DNA from: a virus
Strand: one strand, 5' to 3'
Virus record (IMG/VR): IMGVR_UViG_3300025000_000136
Location: 1-52,425 of that record
DNA: 52,425 nucleotides
The notes below the pieces were generated by a model, which searched no databases, was not told the origin of the DNA, and worked only from the letters and a program-made list of their open reading frames with translations. The translations under genes and the position numbers were made by a program. Numbering within the stretch: the stretch's first letter is position 1; each line of letters opens with the position of its first letter. Shown here piece after piece: positions 1-10,455 of the stretch.

Positions 1-2
1 CT

Positions 3-1088
3 CAGTATGCTTCACTAACTTGTTCAGGAGCCGGCAGTTTCGCAGCCACCACATCAACTAACTATGGATATACCACTCTTCCTGCACTGTCCGGGTTCGG
101 TGGAGATATATCAAGCTATGGTGCTGGAGATGCTATGTTCCCAGCACTTGAATCTTATGCCGAGGGTGGACTGTATGTTCCGACTGTGATCAATTACGGC
201 TATGCCACCATGTCAAATCTGATCTCTGCTGGAATACTTGGCACAATCTCCTACATGGATGGAGACGCAGATTTGCCAGCTTTAATATCTAAGGGAGGAG
301 AAGGAGAATATGGAGAAGGAGAAGTTAATTTTCCAGCATTAGTTTCGTTGGGAATTTATGATGCTACTCCAGGAGAGAGAAAACTTTATAATACTTGTTT
401 TGTTCTAACTGGCCTGTCTCCCCGTCCAGATTATATTGTCTTTCTTAACTCATCTGGAGAAATAACTGGTGCTATCTCTGGCAACCAGGCATATATTGCA
501 GAGTTGTTAGCTTCATTAACATCCACAGATTCATATACAGTTATTGGATCATTCCTTGCTTCATTTGATACATCTCTGACAACGCTTGGAGATATAGTTG
601 CTGCTTCTGGTACTGGTCCAGCACTGGATAATACTTCACGAGTTTGGGTAGTAAATATTGATACAGGTACATCTAGTCAGTATGATAATTATGGATATAC
701 AGCTTTTTATACTCATGATGGAATAAGCTATGGAATTGCAGCAGATGGTATTTATGAACTTACTGGAAATACTGACAATGGAGTTGATATAGATGCTCTG
801 GTGGATTTTGGCCGGACTGATTTAGGATCAATATATAAGAAGCGAGTAACATCGGCTTATGTAGATGTAGGATCTGATGGCAAAATGGCCTTAGTAATTG
901 AAACTGATGGACAGACCAATACATTTGAGGCAAACAGTTCAAGTACGGCAGTTAGAAAGCATCGGATTAACATGGGAAGTGAATTGTCTGGATATTATTG
1001 GAACCCAGTTCTGACAAATAATGCTGGATATGATTTTGATCTCGCGAGTATTATGCTTGAAATCATTGAATTAAATAGGAGACTTTAA
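3..1088 (+). CDS. tail-associated structural protein, 5' end outside window
   Basis: The frame is open from the first in-frame codon at base 3, so the true start lies upstream. An ATG at 135 is internal. The first ~110 visible residues are Gly/Ala/Tyr-rich with a loosely repeated L/F-P-A-L motif (LPALSGFGG, FPALESYAEGG, LPALISKGG, FPALVSLG), typical of phage adhesin or tail-fibre repeats. The C-terminal half looks beta-rich and ends with a YYWNPVLTNN-type segment and an acidic Leu/Ile stretch, as seen in many podovirus tail proteins. It overlaps the next gene as TAATG. I infer a virion tail protein; the exact role is unknown. Confidence 0.6.
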   Translation, partial: QYASLTCSGAGSFAATTSTNYGYTTLPALSGFGGDISSYGAGDAMFPALESYAEGGLYVPTVINYGYATMSNLISAGILGTISYMDGDADLPALISKGGEGEYGEGEVNFPALVSLGIYDATPGERKLYNTCFVLTGLSPRPDYIVFLNSSGEITGAISGNQAYIAELLASLTSTDSYTVIGSFLASFDTSLTTLGDIVAASGTGPALDNTSRVWVVNIDTGTSSQYDNYGYTAFYTHDGISYGIAADGIYELTGNTDNGVDIDALVDFGRTDLGSIYKKRVTSAYVDVGSDGKMALVIETDGQTNTFEANSSSTAVRKHRINMGSELSGYYWNPVLTNNAGYDFDLASIMLEIIELNRRL

Positions 1089-2056
1089 TGTCTGATGCAT
1101 CTGATATCATAAATCAAATTATTGCGAATGCGATTGCGACTGCAAATGGATCAACTACAGCAGCACAAGATGCAGCTAATGATTTGATTAGTACTAATGC
1201 AGGATTTTATCTCACTCCACCATCAACTCTGACTGGATTTGATGTTGAGGCTGTAGAGCCAGATATTCCTACAGCAGCAGACTCTACATACAATTATGAA
1301 GCTGAGCGAGATGAGTTGATTGCTTTACTATCTGCGCAGCTAGCAAACTTTTTTACCCTTTATTATCCCCTGGCTAGTGATGCTTTTGACGAAGCAACTA
1401 ATTGGCTAGTCAATACAATTACTAATGGTGGAACTGGGATACCTGCTGCACTTGAGGATCAGATAGTTCAGCGAGCCAGAGACAGGATTATTCGGGATGG
1501 CCAAAGAATTGCAAGTGGCATCTCTGCTGGCTATGCTGCAAGAGGTTTTTCTCTTGTCCAAGGGCCGATGGTTTATGATTTGAACCAGGCAACCTTTGAA
1601 CAGGCCGGCAAGATTGGAGAAGCCTCGACAGCAGTTGCAACAAAACAAATTGAGATTGCCATTGAAACTATTAAGTTTGCAATCGGTAAGGCACTTGAAT
1701 CTCGGATTGCTGCAATGAATGCTGCTGTTGATTATATTCGTGCACTGTCTACAGCTCCTGATGCCGCAGCTAGAGTTGCTGCTCTTAACACAGACGTAGA
1801 AGCTAAGATGATGAGTGCAGCCGCGGATTGGTATAGAGCACGGCAATCTAGGGATCAGATGATATTGCAGTCTAAACTGGCTGAACTGACTGCTGGGGTT
1901 GATGTATATAAGCATAGAAGAGATAATGCGACTCAGAATAGCCAAGTTGATGTGCAGGCTTTGGCTGCTGCGGCTGATGTTTTTGCCAAGACTGCTCAGG
2001 CAGCCTTAGCATCGTTGAATAGTGTGGTATCGACAAGCGCGAATACTTTTGTATAA
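1088..2056 (+). CDS. alpha-helical virion-associated protein, unknown function
   Basis: 322 residues, start ATG in a TAATG overlap with the tail gene, preceded by AGGAGAC. It is Ala-rich and predicted largely helical, with long Ala/Glu/Lys/Arg helices from about residue 130 to the end and no recognisable catalytic motif. An N-terminal region rich in Asp, Pro and Thr may form a flexible anchor. Lying between a tail gene and the giant ejection-type protein, it is probably a tail or internal ejection component. This is inferred from position and composition only. Confidence 0.55.
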   Translation: MSDASDIINQIIANAIATANGSTTAAQDAANDLISTNAGFYLTPPSTLTGFDVEAVEPDIPTAADSTYNYEAERDELIALLSAQLANFFTLYYPLASDAFDEATNWLVNTITNGGTGIPAALEDQIVQRARDRIIRDGQRIASGISAGYAARGFSLVQGPMVYDLNQATFEQAGKIGEASTAVATKQIEIAIETIKFAIGKALESRIAAMNAAVDYIRALSTAPDAAARVAALNTDVEAKMMSAAADWYRARQSRDQMILQSKLAELTAGVDVYKHRRDNATQNSQVDVQALAAAADVFAKTAQAALASLNSVVSTSANTFV

Positions 2057-2070
2057 TTAAAGGAGATGAA

Positions 2071-3123
2071 ATGAATATATTTGATGTGGAAGAAAAAAAT
2101 AAACTTAAAGTTCAGCCATCAGATATTAATTTTGGACTTGCTCAGCCAGTAAAACCTATTTCACTTAAGTCTCCTTATAAAGCTGGAAATCCAGAAGATT
2201 CAGTAATGACTGGTGGTCTATTTTCACCTCAAGTAAATTCTCGTCCTGATAGAATTGGCACAGGAACTCGTGTAGTTGAAAGAAATATGTTGTCATCAAT
2301 AAATAATAATCAATTAATAAATACAAATGTTCCTAAACTGAAAGAACTTCCTAATGCTCAGAGAGATTCAGAGTTGGGTAAGATGAATGTTGGAACTGAT
2401 GGAAATATAGTTACTTATGACATTGGGGGAAACACTCTTTCATATGATGCAAGCAAGACAGATCCTAGCAAAATTAATTTAAGAAACATAAACAGAGCTT
2501 CTAGTAACGCTTCTGGTAATGCCACTACTTGGGATGATTATCACAGGCAGCAAAAAGAAAGATATAATGCATATATGGAATCTCCAAGAGGCAGATATTT
2601 TGGAGCAACTCCAATTGATACTGAAACTCCGAAGGATAATAGTTTAGGTGGATTGTTTGTGCAGGGGCTGCAAAATAGAAAAGCTCTTGCTGATGCAAAG
2701 ATGGAAAGTGAAATTGCAGGGCAGGATATTAATCGAGCAGAGCTAGGAACTCAGGCAGAACGTAATCGACTGATGGCTGATGCGAATCGGATAAGTGAAC
2801 TAGATGTGCAAGGACAAAATAGATTACGAGATATCCAAGGTCAGGTTGCACAGGAACCTCCGATTAAGGAAAGTGCATTGAAGCCTATGGTAATTGATGA
2901 ACCTGATCCGAATGATCCAACTGGAATGAGTAAGAGACAAAGGATCATGATTCCTAACGCAGAAGGTACTGGATATGTTGATGGAATGTCTGGACAGGCC
3001 CCAACAAGTACAGTACCTCAAGTTACACCGGAACAAAGAAGTAAGATTAACGCATTAATCAAGGCTAATCCAAACATTGATAGGGCAACTATTCTTCAGA
3101 AAATAGCTAATGGAGAAATTTAA
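2071..3123 (+). CDS. probable internal virion/ejection-associated protein
   Basis: 350 residues, with a good AAAGGAGATGAA leader before the ATG. The sequence is polar and low in hydrophobic segments, with Asn/Ser-rich stretches, a central basic/Tyr-rich patch (residues ~165-180) and a helical Arg/Gln/Glu-rich segment (~205-260). The C-terminus resembles a small helical bundle (EQRSKINALIKANPNIDRATI). It overlaps the 2372-residue gene by TAATG, suggesting coupled translation and a joint role. In short-tailed phages, genes just before the giant internal protein often encode small ejection proteins. I do not recognise the family. Confidence 0.5.
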   Translation: MNIFDVEEKNKLKVQPSDINFGLAQPVKPISLKSPYKAGNPEDSVMTGGLFSPQVNSRPDRIGTGTRVVERNMLSSINNNQLINTNVPKLKELPNAQRDSELGKMNVGTDGNIVTYDIGGNTLSYDASKTDPSKINLRNINRASSNASGNATTWDDYHRQQKERYNAYMESPRGRYFGATPIDTETPKDNSLGGLFVQGLQNRKALADAKMESEIAGQDINRAELGTQAERNRLMADANRISELDVQGQNRLRDIQGQVAQEPPIKESALKPMVIDEPDPNDPTGMSKRQRIMIPNAEGTGYVDGMSGQAPTSTVPQVTPEQRSKINALIKANPNIDRATILQKIANGEI

Positions 3124-6100
3124 TGGATGAGTTTGATAAGTTGTTTGGAGTTGCTGATAACGAACCGGATGAGTTTGACAAGATGTTTGGCATGAACAGC
3201 ACAGCTACTCCTACAGTTGATGATGAACGAACTGTTGGATCAACACTAAAGGATGTAGGAGTATCTCTGGCTAAGGGTGTTGTAGGTGCTGGCCAAGGAC
3301 TTGTTGGGCTGGCAGATATTCCGACTGGTGGTAGAGTTGGTAAGGGCCTTGAAAGTGTTGGCGTAAAACCAGGTGAATGGCAGCAAAGCTTGAATGAGGA
3401 ATATTCTCCTGCACAACAGGCAGCGAACCAGCAAGTAGATGCAGCGACTGGATTCGTAGATACTGCTAAGGCAATGATTTCGAATCCAAGCACAATTGCT
3501 CACGGAATAGTTGAGACGCTTCCGTCTGTAGCTGCTGGTGGTGTAATTGGTAAGGGTGCCCTAGCATTAGGAGCTAAGTTCGCTCCGCAAGCCATCAATG
3601 CTCTCGGTAAAACAGGATCTGCTATTGCTGCTGGAGCAGTTGGTGAAGGTACAATAGGTGCTGGCCAGACAGCGGAAGAGATAAGGAATGCTACTGACGA
3701 TAGACTGTTAACAGGAAAGCAGGCTGGCTTGGCAGTAGCAGCTGGCCTTGGCACTTCTATCTTTGGGGCTGTTGGTGGATCGTTAGCAAAGAAGCTTGGA
3801 TTTGCCGATATAGATACAATGGTAGTTAATGGGTTGAATCCAGCCAAGAAGGAAGGTTTTAAAGGAGTTGTCAAATCAATCCTTGGTGGGGGCATTACTG
3901 AAGGTGTGTTTGAAGAACTGCCGCAAACTGTCCAAGAGACTATCTTTACAAATGCTGCGCTTGATAAGCCATTGCTGGAAGGTGTGCCTGAAAGTTCTGC
4001 CCAGGCAATTATTCTTGGTGGCGCAATGGGTGGTGGTGCAAACTTGTTGCCAGGCAAAGATGTTGGCCCTGTAAAGACTGAGGCAGAGCTTGAACTGGAT
4101 AGGCGTGCAGGGAATATTCTTAGCCAGAAAGATGATCAGATTGCTCAGAGTGTACAGAAATTAAATGAAGATCTTAAAGCTGGACAGGAACTGCTGACTG
4201 ACCTTGATAAACTTGATCAGAAAGCAAGAGAACTGAATGTGTCTCCAGCTGAGTTAACTAGAAAAACTGTTTATGATAACAAAAATAATCAGGATCTTCT
4301 GGATCGAATTAAGTCAGAAATGACGAAGAAGGAAGAGATTGCTAAGAAAGAATATGAGGCGCTGTCGCCTGAAGAGAAGCAAGTAAAAGATATTGAAAAT
4401 AAACTAATTGCACAGCGTCAAGCTGAGGCTCAGAAGATCAATAGTGATCTTGAGGCAATTAAGAAGAGAGAAGAAATTGCACGTAAGCAATATAAGGATG
4501 AAAAAGATCCTGAGAAGAAAGCAGCAATTGCTGAACGGGCTATTAATCTGAGGAAGGAAAAGGATGCGTTGCTGAACCGTCAGTTACAAATTCAAGAAGT
4601 GAATCAAGCTAAAGAATTTGCTCCTGCAAAGAAAGCTGATGAACTTCGTCAGGAGAAAGAAAACTTTTATAATAGACTTTGGCTTGGGGTAACTAGTAAA
4701 GATGTAGCAGAATCTGCGCAAGTATTTAATGAAAAATCTACTGAACAGCAAGATATCTTAGATAGGCTTTCGAATCAAATTGCAGCTACTCAGGATCAGC
4801 AAAAGAAACAAGAGTTGCAAAAAGTCTATGACGGATTGTTTCAGACTTTTGAACGTGATGCTCAGGAGGCTGCTCAAACTTTTGAAAGTCAAGATCTTAG
4901 TCAGTTTGATCAATTGGTTAGGGCTAAAGATCAGGAACGCCTTAATAAAGTTCTTGAATCCATAGTTGTTGAGCCTGATCCTCAGGCAAGACAGAAACTC
5001 TATGAGCAGATGTTTATGCTGCCTGGAGTTAAAGATGCTGCTGCTTCAGCTGAAGTGTTTGCTCAGCAGGGTGAAGATGCAGACATGGTACAGAGACGTA
5101 AAGAGTTGAAGCAGATCATGAGTAGGATTACTCAAGAAAGTGATCCAGCAGTCAGGCAGAAACTTTATAATCAAATGTTTGTTCAGCCTGGAGTTAAGAG
5201 TGCTTGGGAGTCTGCGGAAGTATTCTTGACTCAGAACTTTACTGAACGTGAAAAAGCAATTATTGAAAACTACTGGCAAGAAGTTAAGAAAGAACTTAAT
5301 CTCCGCAATGAGGAAATGACTCCTGGAACTGAAGCATTTATGCGGAAGAAGTTCTTTGAGACACAACTGGATAAGATTGAAGGAAATGTTAAGCAGGATG
5401 CAGCAGCCAGCATTGAACCAAATAGAAATGTTGTACCGTCTTTAGCTGAACAGAACAAACGTCAGGCATGGTTTCAACAGATTGCGCAAGAACTTGGAGA
5501 TTTTGCAAAGACTAATCCACAAGCAGTCACACCTGAGATTCCTAGAAACTTGCCCGGAGGTTTGTCAAGTGCGTTCAATAATGAACAGCCAGTCGGTAAA
5601 GGTGCACAGTTTCAAACTAGTGAAGGTCAAAATTATATTAACAATGTAACTTTTGATGACATTGAAAAAGCATTCCCAGGTCAGACCATTATTCAGTTTA
5701 AAGATGGTACAATCTCTGTGCAGTTCAAGAATGGAAAAGGGCTTACAATTAATAGTATTCAAAAAGCTGGACAAAGTCATATAGCATTAGCAATTAAAAC
5801 TGGTCAAATGTCTAAAAGAGGAATAATTTTAGGCATTACTAGAGGAAACAAAATTCTACTTAATGAAAACTTTGCAGACAACAAAACTCTTTGGCATGAA
5901 AACAAGCATGTCCTTGACAATCTTGGATTGATTACAACAGAGGATGATGCTGCTCTTAATAAGGAGTTTAATAAACTTCGAAAGGCAGGCAAGCTGAAGT
6001 TTGCTCTCAGCAAGCATAAAGATCCACGCCAGGCGATGGTTGAAAACCGGGCAAATATGTTCGCTCAGATTATGACTGACAGAGATGCTTATCGAAACAC

Positions 6101-9100
6101 TGGGTTTGGTAAAGTCATTCAAAGGGTGATGGATTTCTTTCAGCAGTTGCTGGCTATGGGTAAGCAGACAGTTTATGGATTAGCTCGTGAGGTAGAAAGT
6201 GGGAAGATTTATGAACGCAAAGTTGGAAATCAAACAATTTCTACGACTGTTCCAATGGCAGAACAGGCAGCAGCTAAGTGGCACTCAGCCTTGGAGAATG
6301 CAGTCAATGGATTCACGCAAAAGATCGCTACGCCTGACCAATGGAAAGGAATGATCAAAGGTTATCCTGGCATCAAGCAGGAAGAACTAGATTGGATTGG
6401 CTTGGATGAATGGTTGGACAGTAAAGATGGGAAGGTTAGCAAGGATGAGTTGGTTAGCTTCATTAAAGATAATAATGTTCAGCTTGAAGAAGTTGTAAAT
6501 AATGATCTTAGTAATAATGTAGAATTAAATAAACAATTAAAAAACTTTGGCTATCAATATGAAGAATTAGATGGAGAATCTTTTTTAATGGATTCTTCTA
6601 ATAATGTTGTTGATTTTAATGCTGTACCAAAAGAAATTCAGGAAATTATTAAGTCTTTTGCATCACCCAAAAGTACAAGATATTCTAACTATCAACTTCC
6701 TGGAGGAAAGAATTATCAGGAACTTTTGATTACCTCTAAAGCAAAACAAACCTCTCCTGAAGAAGATGCTCAGGCAATGTTTGGAAAATCTTTTACTGAT
6801 TTAAATAATGAAGAACTTTTTACTCTTCATGGTAGCTATGCACATAATGATAAAGGTTATAAATCATCTCACTGGGACGAGCCAAATATCCTAACTCACA
6901 TCAGGTTTAATGAACGAACTGATGTTGATGGAAACAGAGTGTTGTTTCTTGAAGAGGTGCAGAGCGATTGGCATCAGGAGGGAAGAAAGAAAGGTTATAA
7001 TGAAGAACATGATAGAAAAGCTGTATTTAATAAAGATGCCTATGTCTGGGAAATTTATGAAGATGGAAAAATAGTAGAGGCTATTCCAGATGAAGGACAA
7101 ACTGCTGAGCAAGCATTAGAAACTGCTCAAATGACAAATCCTGAAAGTGTTCCAGACGCTCCATTCAAAAAATCCTGGCCATTGCTTGCAATGAAGCGCA
7201 TGATCAGGTATGCAGCAGAGAATGGATTTGATAAGATTGCCTGGACTACTGGGCAGCAGCAAGCGGATCGATATAAATTAACTAATTATATTAATGAAGT
7301 TCATTATTATAAGAAACCTAATGGTTTATATGCTTTAAAAACAAAAACAATTGGAGCAGTTGGCGCAAATGCAACTAGACTTGTTGGAAATGATTTAACT
7401 GAAGAACAATTGAAAGATCATGTTGGAGTAGAAATAGCAAATAAGATAATTAATAATGAAGGTACTGGTGGTAATGTTTTTAAAGTTCTTTCTGGAATAG
7501 ATCTGCAAGTTGGTGGTGAAGGCATGAAAGGCTTCTATGACCAGATGCTTCCTTCAATGCTGAATAAAGAGTTCAATCGAGGTAAGTGGGGGAATGCGAA
7601 AGTAGAGGAAACTACACTTGGAGAATATAAAACTGAATATGTTTTTCTTCTTAATGGCGAAGAGTTTTTTAGTTTTGACACTTTAAAAGAAGCTGAAGAA
7701 CAATTAGAGTTTTCTAAACAAAAGAATCCTGCTGACATAGTTGAAATTATTAGTAGAGAAAAGAACAATACAACACAACAATTGGCTTTACCCATTACTA
7801 ATCGCATGAAATCAAAGGCACTCCGTGAAGGTATGCCGATGTTTGAGGTGCGTGAAACTCCAAGCCAGAAGATCAGTGATGAGACTTACAACCAAATGTT
7901 CACTGAACGAAATAGTTTGGTTCGAACAATCGGGCAAACTCTTCGCATGCGTGGGCATGAAATCAAGCAACTGTTTGACAAAGGATTAGGATCAATCTCG
8001 ACTAGGCTAAAGAATGTCGATCCAATGCTTCGTTCAGAGATTAGAAACCTCGACTTCCGAACTGCTCAAAAGATTGTAACTGCCCTAAGAATTGCTCATC
8101 CACTTCTTGAGAAGACCAAGTCAATGTCTAAGGAAGATAAATTTATTTGGGATGCAGCAAGACGTAACTCAGACGAAGTAAAGATCAAACAGATTGCAGA
8201 AAAATATGGAATGGCTGCAGACCAAGAAAAGCTGCGAACAGTCTTGAATCAAATCAGACAAGATGCTCTTGATGTTGGTTATGATGTTGGCTTCATAGAA
8301 GAGTATTGGCCGCGCATAATTAAGGATCAAGAAGGATTTTTGCAGGCAACGAAAGGCATTTCTCAACGACCAGTTATCACTGATGCAATTAAGAAGTATG
8401 CAGATAAGTTAGGAATGAGCGTTGAGAAGTTTGAGGCAACGTATCCTGAGCAGGCAGCAGATATTGCAAGCAACACGATTCTTGGCCGTAATCTAGGTAT
8501 TGGTGGCCCAGGGAATATTCAAGCTCGTGTATATGAAACTGTCCCTCCTGAGTTGAATAAATACTACATGGATAGTGATGCAGCATTGATGCAATACATC
8601 TATAGTATGACCAAGAAGATTGAGGCTAGGCGTTTCTTTGGTAAGGTTCCAGAGAGGATAGCAAACCTAAAGTCTGAGAAGAAACGAAAGACTGCAATGC
8701 TCAAAGAGTATGAACTCACCAATAATACTGCACGCATAGATGATGTTGCTAGTGACCTGTTGAGAATTGAACAAGAGTTGGATAAGTACAAACTTCAGCG
8801 AGATTATACTGAGAATATCGGCACATATATTAATGACCTGCGAATGTCTGGAAGAATCCAGGCAGAAGATGAAAAGGTAGTTAGGGACATTCTAGATGCT
8901 AGGTTCCACGAGCATGGAACGACCGGCATAGTTAATGCCTATAAGAACATGTCATACATCGACGTAATGGGATCGCCATTGTCAGCACTGACGCAGATTG
9001 GAGATCTTGCCTGGGCGATGTATGTAGGTAGAGTATGGACGCCACGTGGCCTGGCTAGTACAGTTAAGAATATTTCTAAGGCCATAACTAAGAAGTCTGA

Positions 9101-10241
9101 AATAACTAAGGAAGATCTCGGAATTGAAAGAATAGCTCAGGAGTTTGCAGATGGAACGACGCTTGGCAATGCAGTAAGTTGGGTATTCAAAAAAGTTGGT
9201 CTTGAGCGCATTGATTCAATCGGAAAAGAGACGTTAATTAACAATGCGTTTGATAATTACAAAGTTATGGCTAGCAGCGAGGCTGGACGTACAGAACTGT
9301 TGAAGCAACTCAAACCGATATTTGGCACTCAATCGGAAAGTGTTATAAATGATTTGCTCGCTGGCAATCCAACTGACAATGTGAAGATGTTACTGTACCA
9401 TAGATTGTTAGACTTTCAGCCAGTTGCTTTGTCAGAAATGCCAGAACAATACCTTAAGTCTGGTAATGGTCGAGTGTTTTATATGCTCAAGACCTACACA
9501 ATCAAGCAGTTTGATGTATTCAGAAATGAAGCCTGGCACAAGATTAAGAGTGGAGAAAAGGATCAGGTTATTGAAGGAATTGGGAATATGATCAAGCTGG
9601 TGAGTTTACTTACATTAGCCAATGCTGGTGCGGATGAACTGAAAGACTTTTTGCTTGGCAAAGATGTGAAGTTTGAAGATCACGTAATTGAGAACTTTCT
9701 CACCATGGGTGGAGCATCAAAATATGTTCGTATGCAAACTACTCGAGAAGGTTTAGGATCTGGGCTGGCTGGGCAGATTTTGCCTCCATTTAGATTTGTT
9801 AATTCTATCAGTAAGGATCTTGGTCAAGCATACGGAGACTATGTTGCTGGAGACACCATGAATTTTGATCATGCAAGGATTGTTGAGTCCATTCCAATTG
9901 GGGGTAAGCTTTATTATTGGAACTATGGCAGAGGAGAGGATTACAAAAAGAGTAGTAACGAACAAGAATTTACTAAGGCTGGAAAGGAAGTAAAGCTCTT
10001 CAAGAGGCAGCTAGAGAATGTGGAAGATAAGCGAACTTTCTTGAACTCAAATATTGATAAGTTCAAACAAATGAAGCTGCATGAAAATTTTCAAAGTTCC
10101 CTGAATCGGAATCAGGCAGTAATTAATAAGTTGAAAGAAATTGAACAGACAACAAATGTTCGGGAAAGACTTGGACAATTGCAGCAGCAACGAGAGATGT
10201 TGTTCAATAAATATTTTGAAGTATCAAAGATGATACAGTAA
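3123..10241 (+). CDS. giant polyvalent internal virion/ejection protein
   Basis: 2372 residues. The N-terminus repeats D-E-F-D-K-L/M-F-G twice (residues ~2-24). Residues ~35-300 contain several Gly/Ala-rich hydrophobic stretches that could insert in membrane. About 320-800 is charged coiled coil with four degenerate repeats ending S-A-E-V-F (PGVKDAAASAEVF, PGVKSAWESAEVF and two weaker ones). At ~924 there is HENKH, an HExxH zinc-peptidase-like motif. Residues ~1190-1560 match a domain common in giant phage and polyvalent proteins (EEVQSDWHQEG, KRMIRYAAENGFDKIAWTTG, GMKGFYDQMLP). The C-terminal third resembles other large polyvalent proteins. It is last in the late operon. I infer a protein packaged in the head and ejected with DNA, as T7 gp16 is. 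Protease activity is unproven. Confidence 0.75.
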   Translation: MDEFDKLFGVADNEPDEFDKMFGMNSTATPTVDDERTVGSTLKDVGVSLAKGVVGAGQGLVGLADIPTGGRVGKGLESVGVKPGEWQQSLNEEYSPAQQAANQQVDAATGFVDTAKAMISNPSTIAHGIVETLPSVAAGGVIGKGALALGAKFAPQAINALGKTGSAIAAGAVGEGTIGAGQTAEEIRNATDDRLLTGKQAGLAVAAGLGTSIFGAVGGSLAKKLGFADIDTMVVNGLNPAKKEGFKGVVKSILGGGITEGVFEELPQTVQETIFTNAALDKPLLEGVPESSAQAIILGGAMGGGANLLPGKDVGPVKTEAELELDRRAGNILSQKDDQIAQSVQKLNEDLKAGQELLTDLDKLDQKARELNVSPAELTRKTVYDNKNNQDLLDRIKSEMTKKEEIAKKEYEALSPEEKQVKDIENKLIAQRQAEAQKINSDLEAIKKREEIARKQYKDEKDPEKKAAIAERAINLRKEKDALLNRQLQIQEVNQAKEFAPAKKADELRQEKENFYNRLWLGVTSKDVAESAQVFNEKSTEQQDILDRLSNQIAATQDQQKKQELQKVYDGLFQTFERDAQEAAQTFESQDLSQFDQLVRAKDQERLNKVLESIVVEPDPQARQKLYEQMFMLPGVKDAAASAEVFAQQGEDADMVQRRKELKQIMSRITQESDPAVRQKLYNQMFVQPGVKSAWESAEVFLTQNFTEREKAIIENYWQEVKKELNLRNEEMTPGTEAFMRKKFFETQLDKIEGNVKQDAAASIEPNRNVVPSLAEQNKRQAWFQQIAQELGDFAKTNPQAVTPEIPRNLPGGLSSAFNNEQPVGKGAQFQTSEGQNYINNVTFDDIEKAFPGQTIIQFKDGTISVQFKNGKGLTINSIQKAGQSHIALAIKTGQMSKRGIILGITRGNKILLNENFADNKTLWHENKHVLDNLGLITTEDDAALNKEFNKLRKAGKLKFALSKHKDPRQAMVENRANMFAQIMTDRDAYRNTGFGKVIQRVMDFFQQLLAMGKQTVYGLAREVESGKIYERKVGNQTISTTVPMAEQAAAKWHSALENAVNGFTQKIATPDQWKGMIKGYPGIKQEELDWIGLDEWLDSKDGKVSKDELVSFIKDNNVQLEEVVNNDLSNNVELNKQLKNFGYQYEELDGESFLMDSSNNVVDFNAVPKEIQEIIKSFASPKSTRYSNYQLPGGKNYQELLITSKAKQTSPEEDAQAMFGKSFTDLNNEELFTLHGSYAHNDKGYKSSHWDEPNILTHIRFNERTDVDGNRVLFLEEVQSDWHQEGRKKGYNEEHDRKAVFNKDAYVWEIYEDGKIVEAIPDEGQTAEQALETAQMTNPESVPDAPFKKSWPLLAMKRMIRYAAENGFDKIAWTTGQQQADRYKLTNYINEVHYYKKPNGLYALKTKTIGAVGANATRLVGNDLTEEQLKDHVGVEIANKIINNEGTGGNVFKVLSGIDLQVGGEGMKGFYDQMLPSMLNKEFNRGKWGNAKVEETTLGEYKTEYVFLLNGEEFFSFDTLKEAEEQLEFSKQKNPADIVEIISREKNNTTQQLALPITNRMKSKALREGMPMFEVRETPSQKISDETYNQMFTERNSLVRTIGQTLRMRGHEIKQLFDKGLGSISTRLKNVDPMLRSEIRNLDFRTAQKIVTALRIAHPLLEKTKSMSKEDKFIWDAARRNSDEVKIKQIAEKYGMAADQEKLRTVLNQIRQDALDVGYDVGFIEEYWPRIIKDQEGFLQATKGISQRPVITDAIKKYADKLGMSVEKFEATYPEQAADIASNTILGRNLGIGGPGNIQARVYETVPPELNKYYMDSDAALMQYIYSMTKKIEARRFFGKVPERIANLKSEKKRKTAMLKEYELTNNTARIDDVASDLLRIEQELDKYKLQRDYTENIGTYINDLRMSGRIQAEDEKVVRDILDARFHEHGTTGIVNAYKNMSYIDVMGSPLSALTQIGDLAWAMYVGRVWTPRGLASTVKNISKAITKKSEITKEDLGIERIAQEFADGTTLGNAVSWVFKKVGLERIDSIGKETLINNAFDNYKVMASSEAGRTELLKQLKPIFGTQSESVINDLLAGNPTDNVKMLLYHRLLDFQPVALSEMPEQYLKSGNGRVFYMLKTYTIKQFDVFRNEAWHKIKSGEKDQVIEGIGNMIKLVSLLTLANAGADELKDFLLGKDVKFEDHVIENFLTMGGASKYVRMQTTREGLGSGLAGQILPPFRFVNSISKDLGQAYGDYVAGDTMNFDHARIVESIPIGGKLYYWNYGRGEDYKKSSNEQEFTKAGKEVKLFKRQLENVEDKRTFLNSNIDKFKQMKLHENFQSSLNRNQAVINKLKEIEQTTNVRERLGQLQQQREMLFNKYFEVSKMIQ

Positions 10242-10251
10242 GCAAGTGATG

Positions 10252-10287
10252 ATGCCAGAACTTACGGTACATTGTAGGTTCTGGCAT
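10252..10287. terminator. hairpin between convergent operons
   Basis: A 14-bp stem with one mismatch (arms ATGCCAGAACTTAC and GTAGGTTCTGGCAT, 8-base loop) lies 10 bases after the giant gene's stop and just before the end of the minus-strand block. The tail after it is AT-rich but not a pure T-run. Its place between convergent genes suggests a bidirectional terminator. Confidence 0.75.
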
Positions 10288-10293
10288 TATTAA

Positions 10294-10455
10294 TTACTCT
10301 ACAGGCTCTATAAATATCTTTCCATCCTCAAATGGAGAGGTCCATTCAGCTTCACCACTTGACAAACTTTTGAAATATTCACTTAGAATTTCAAAAGCCT
10401 CATCTATGTTTTCTGCTCGAAAGGTTGTGTCAGCCTTCAGGCGGAATGTTTTCAT
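10294..10455 (-). CDS. small acidic protein coupled to thyX
   Basis: 53 residues (starts MKTFRLKADT). The start codon overlaps the thyX stop as ATGA, and GGAGG lies upstream inside the end of thyX, so translation is probably coupled. The pattern is beta-strand, helix, beta-strand: a strand of basic/Thr residues, an acidic helix (ENIDEAFEILSEYF) and a C-terminal strand. No family recognised. It is the last gene of the minus-strand block. Confidence 0.65.
   Translation of the reverse strand: MKTFRLKADTTFRAENIDEAFEILSEYFKSLSSGEAEWTSPFEDGKIFIEPVE

Noticed and set aside
3500-4057. Long antisense frames under the giant gene
   Set aside because: Shadow frames caused by Gly/Ala-rich codons; Pro/Ala-rich translations with no ribosome sites.
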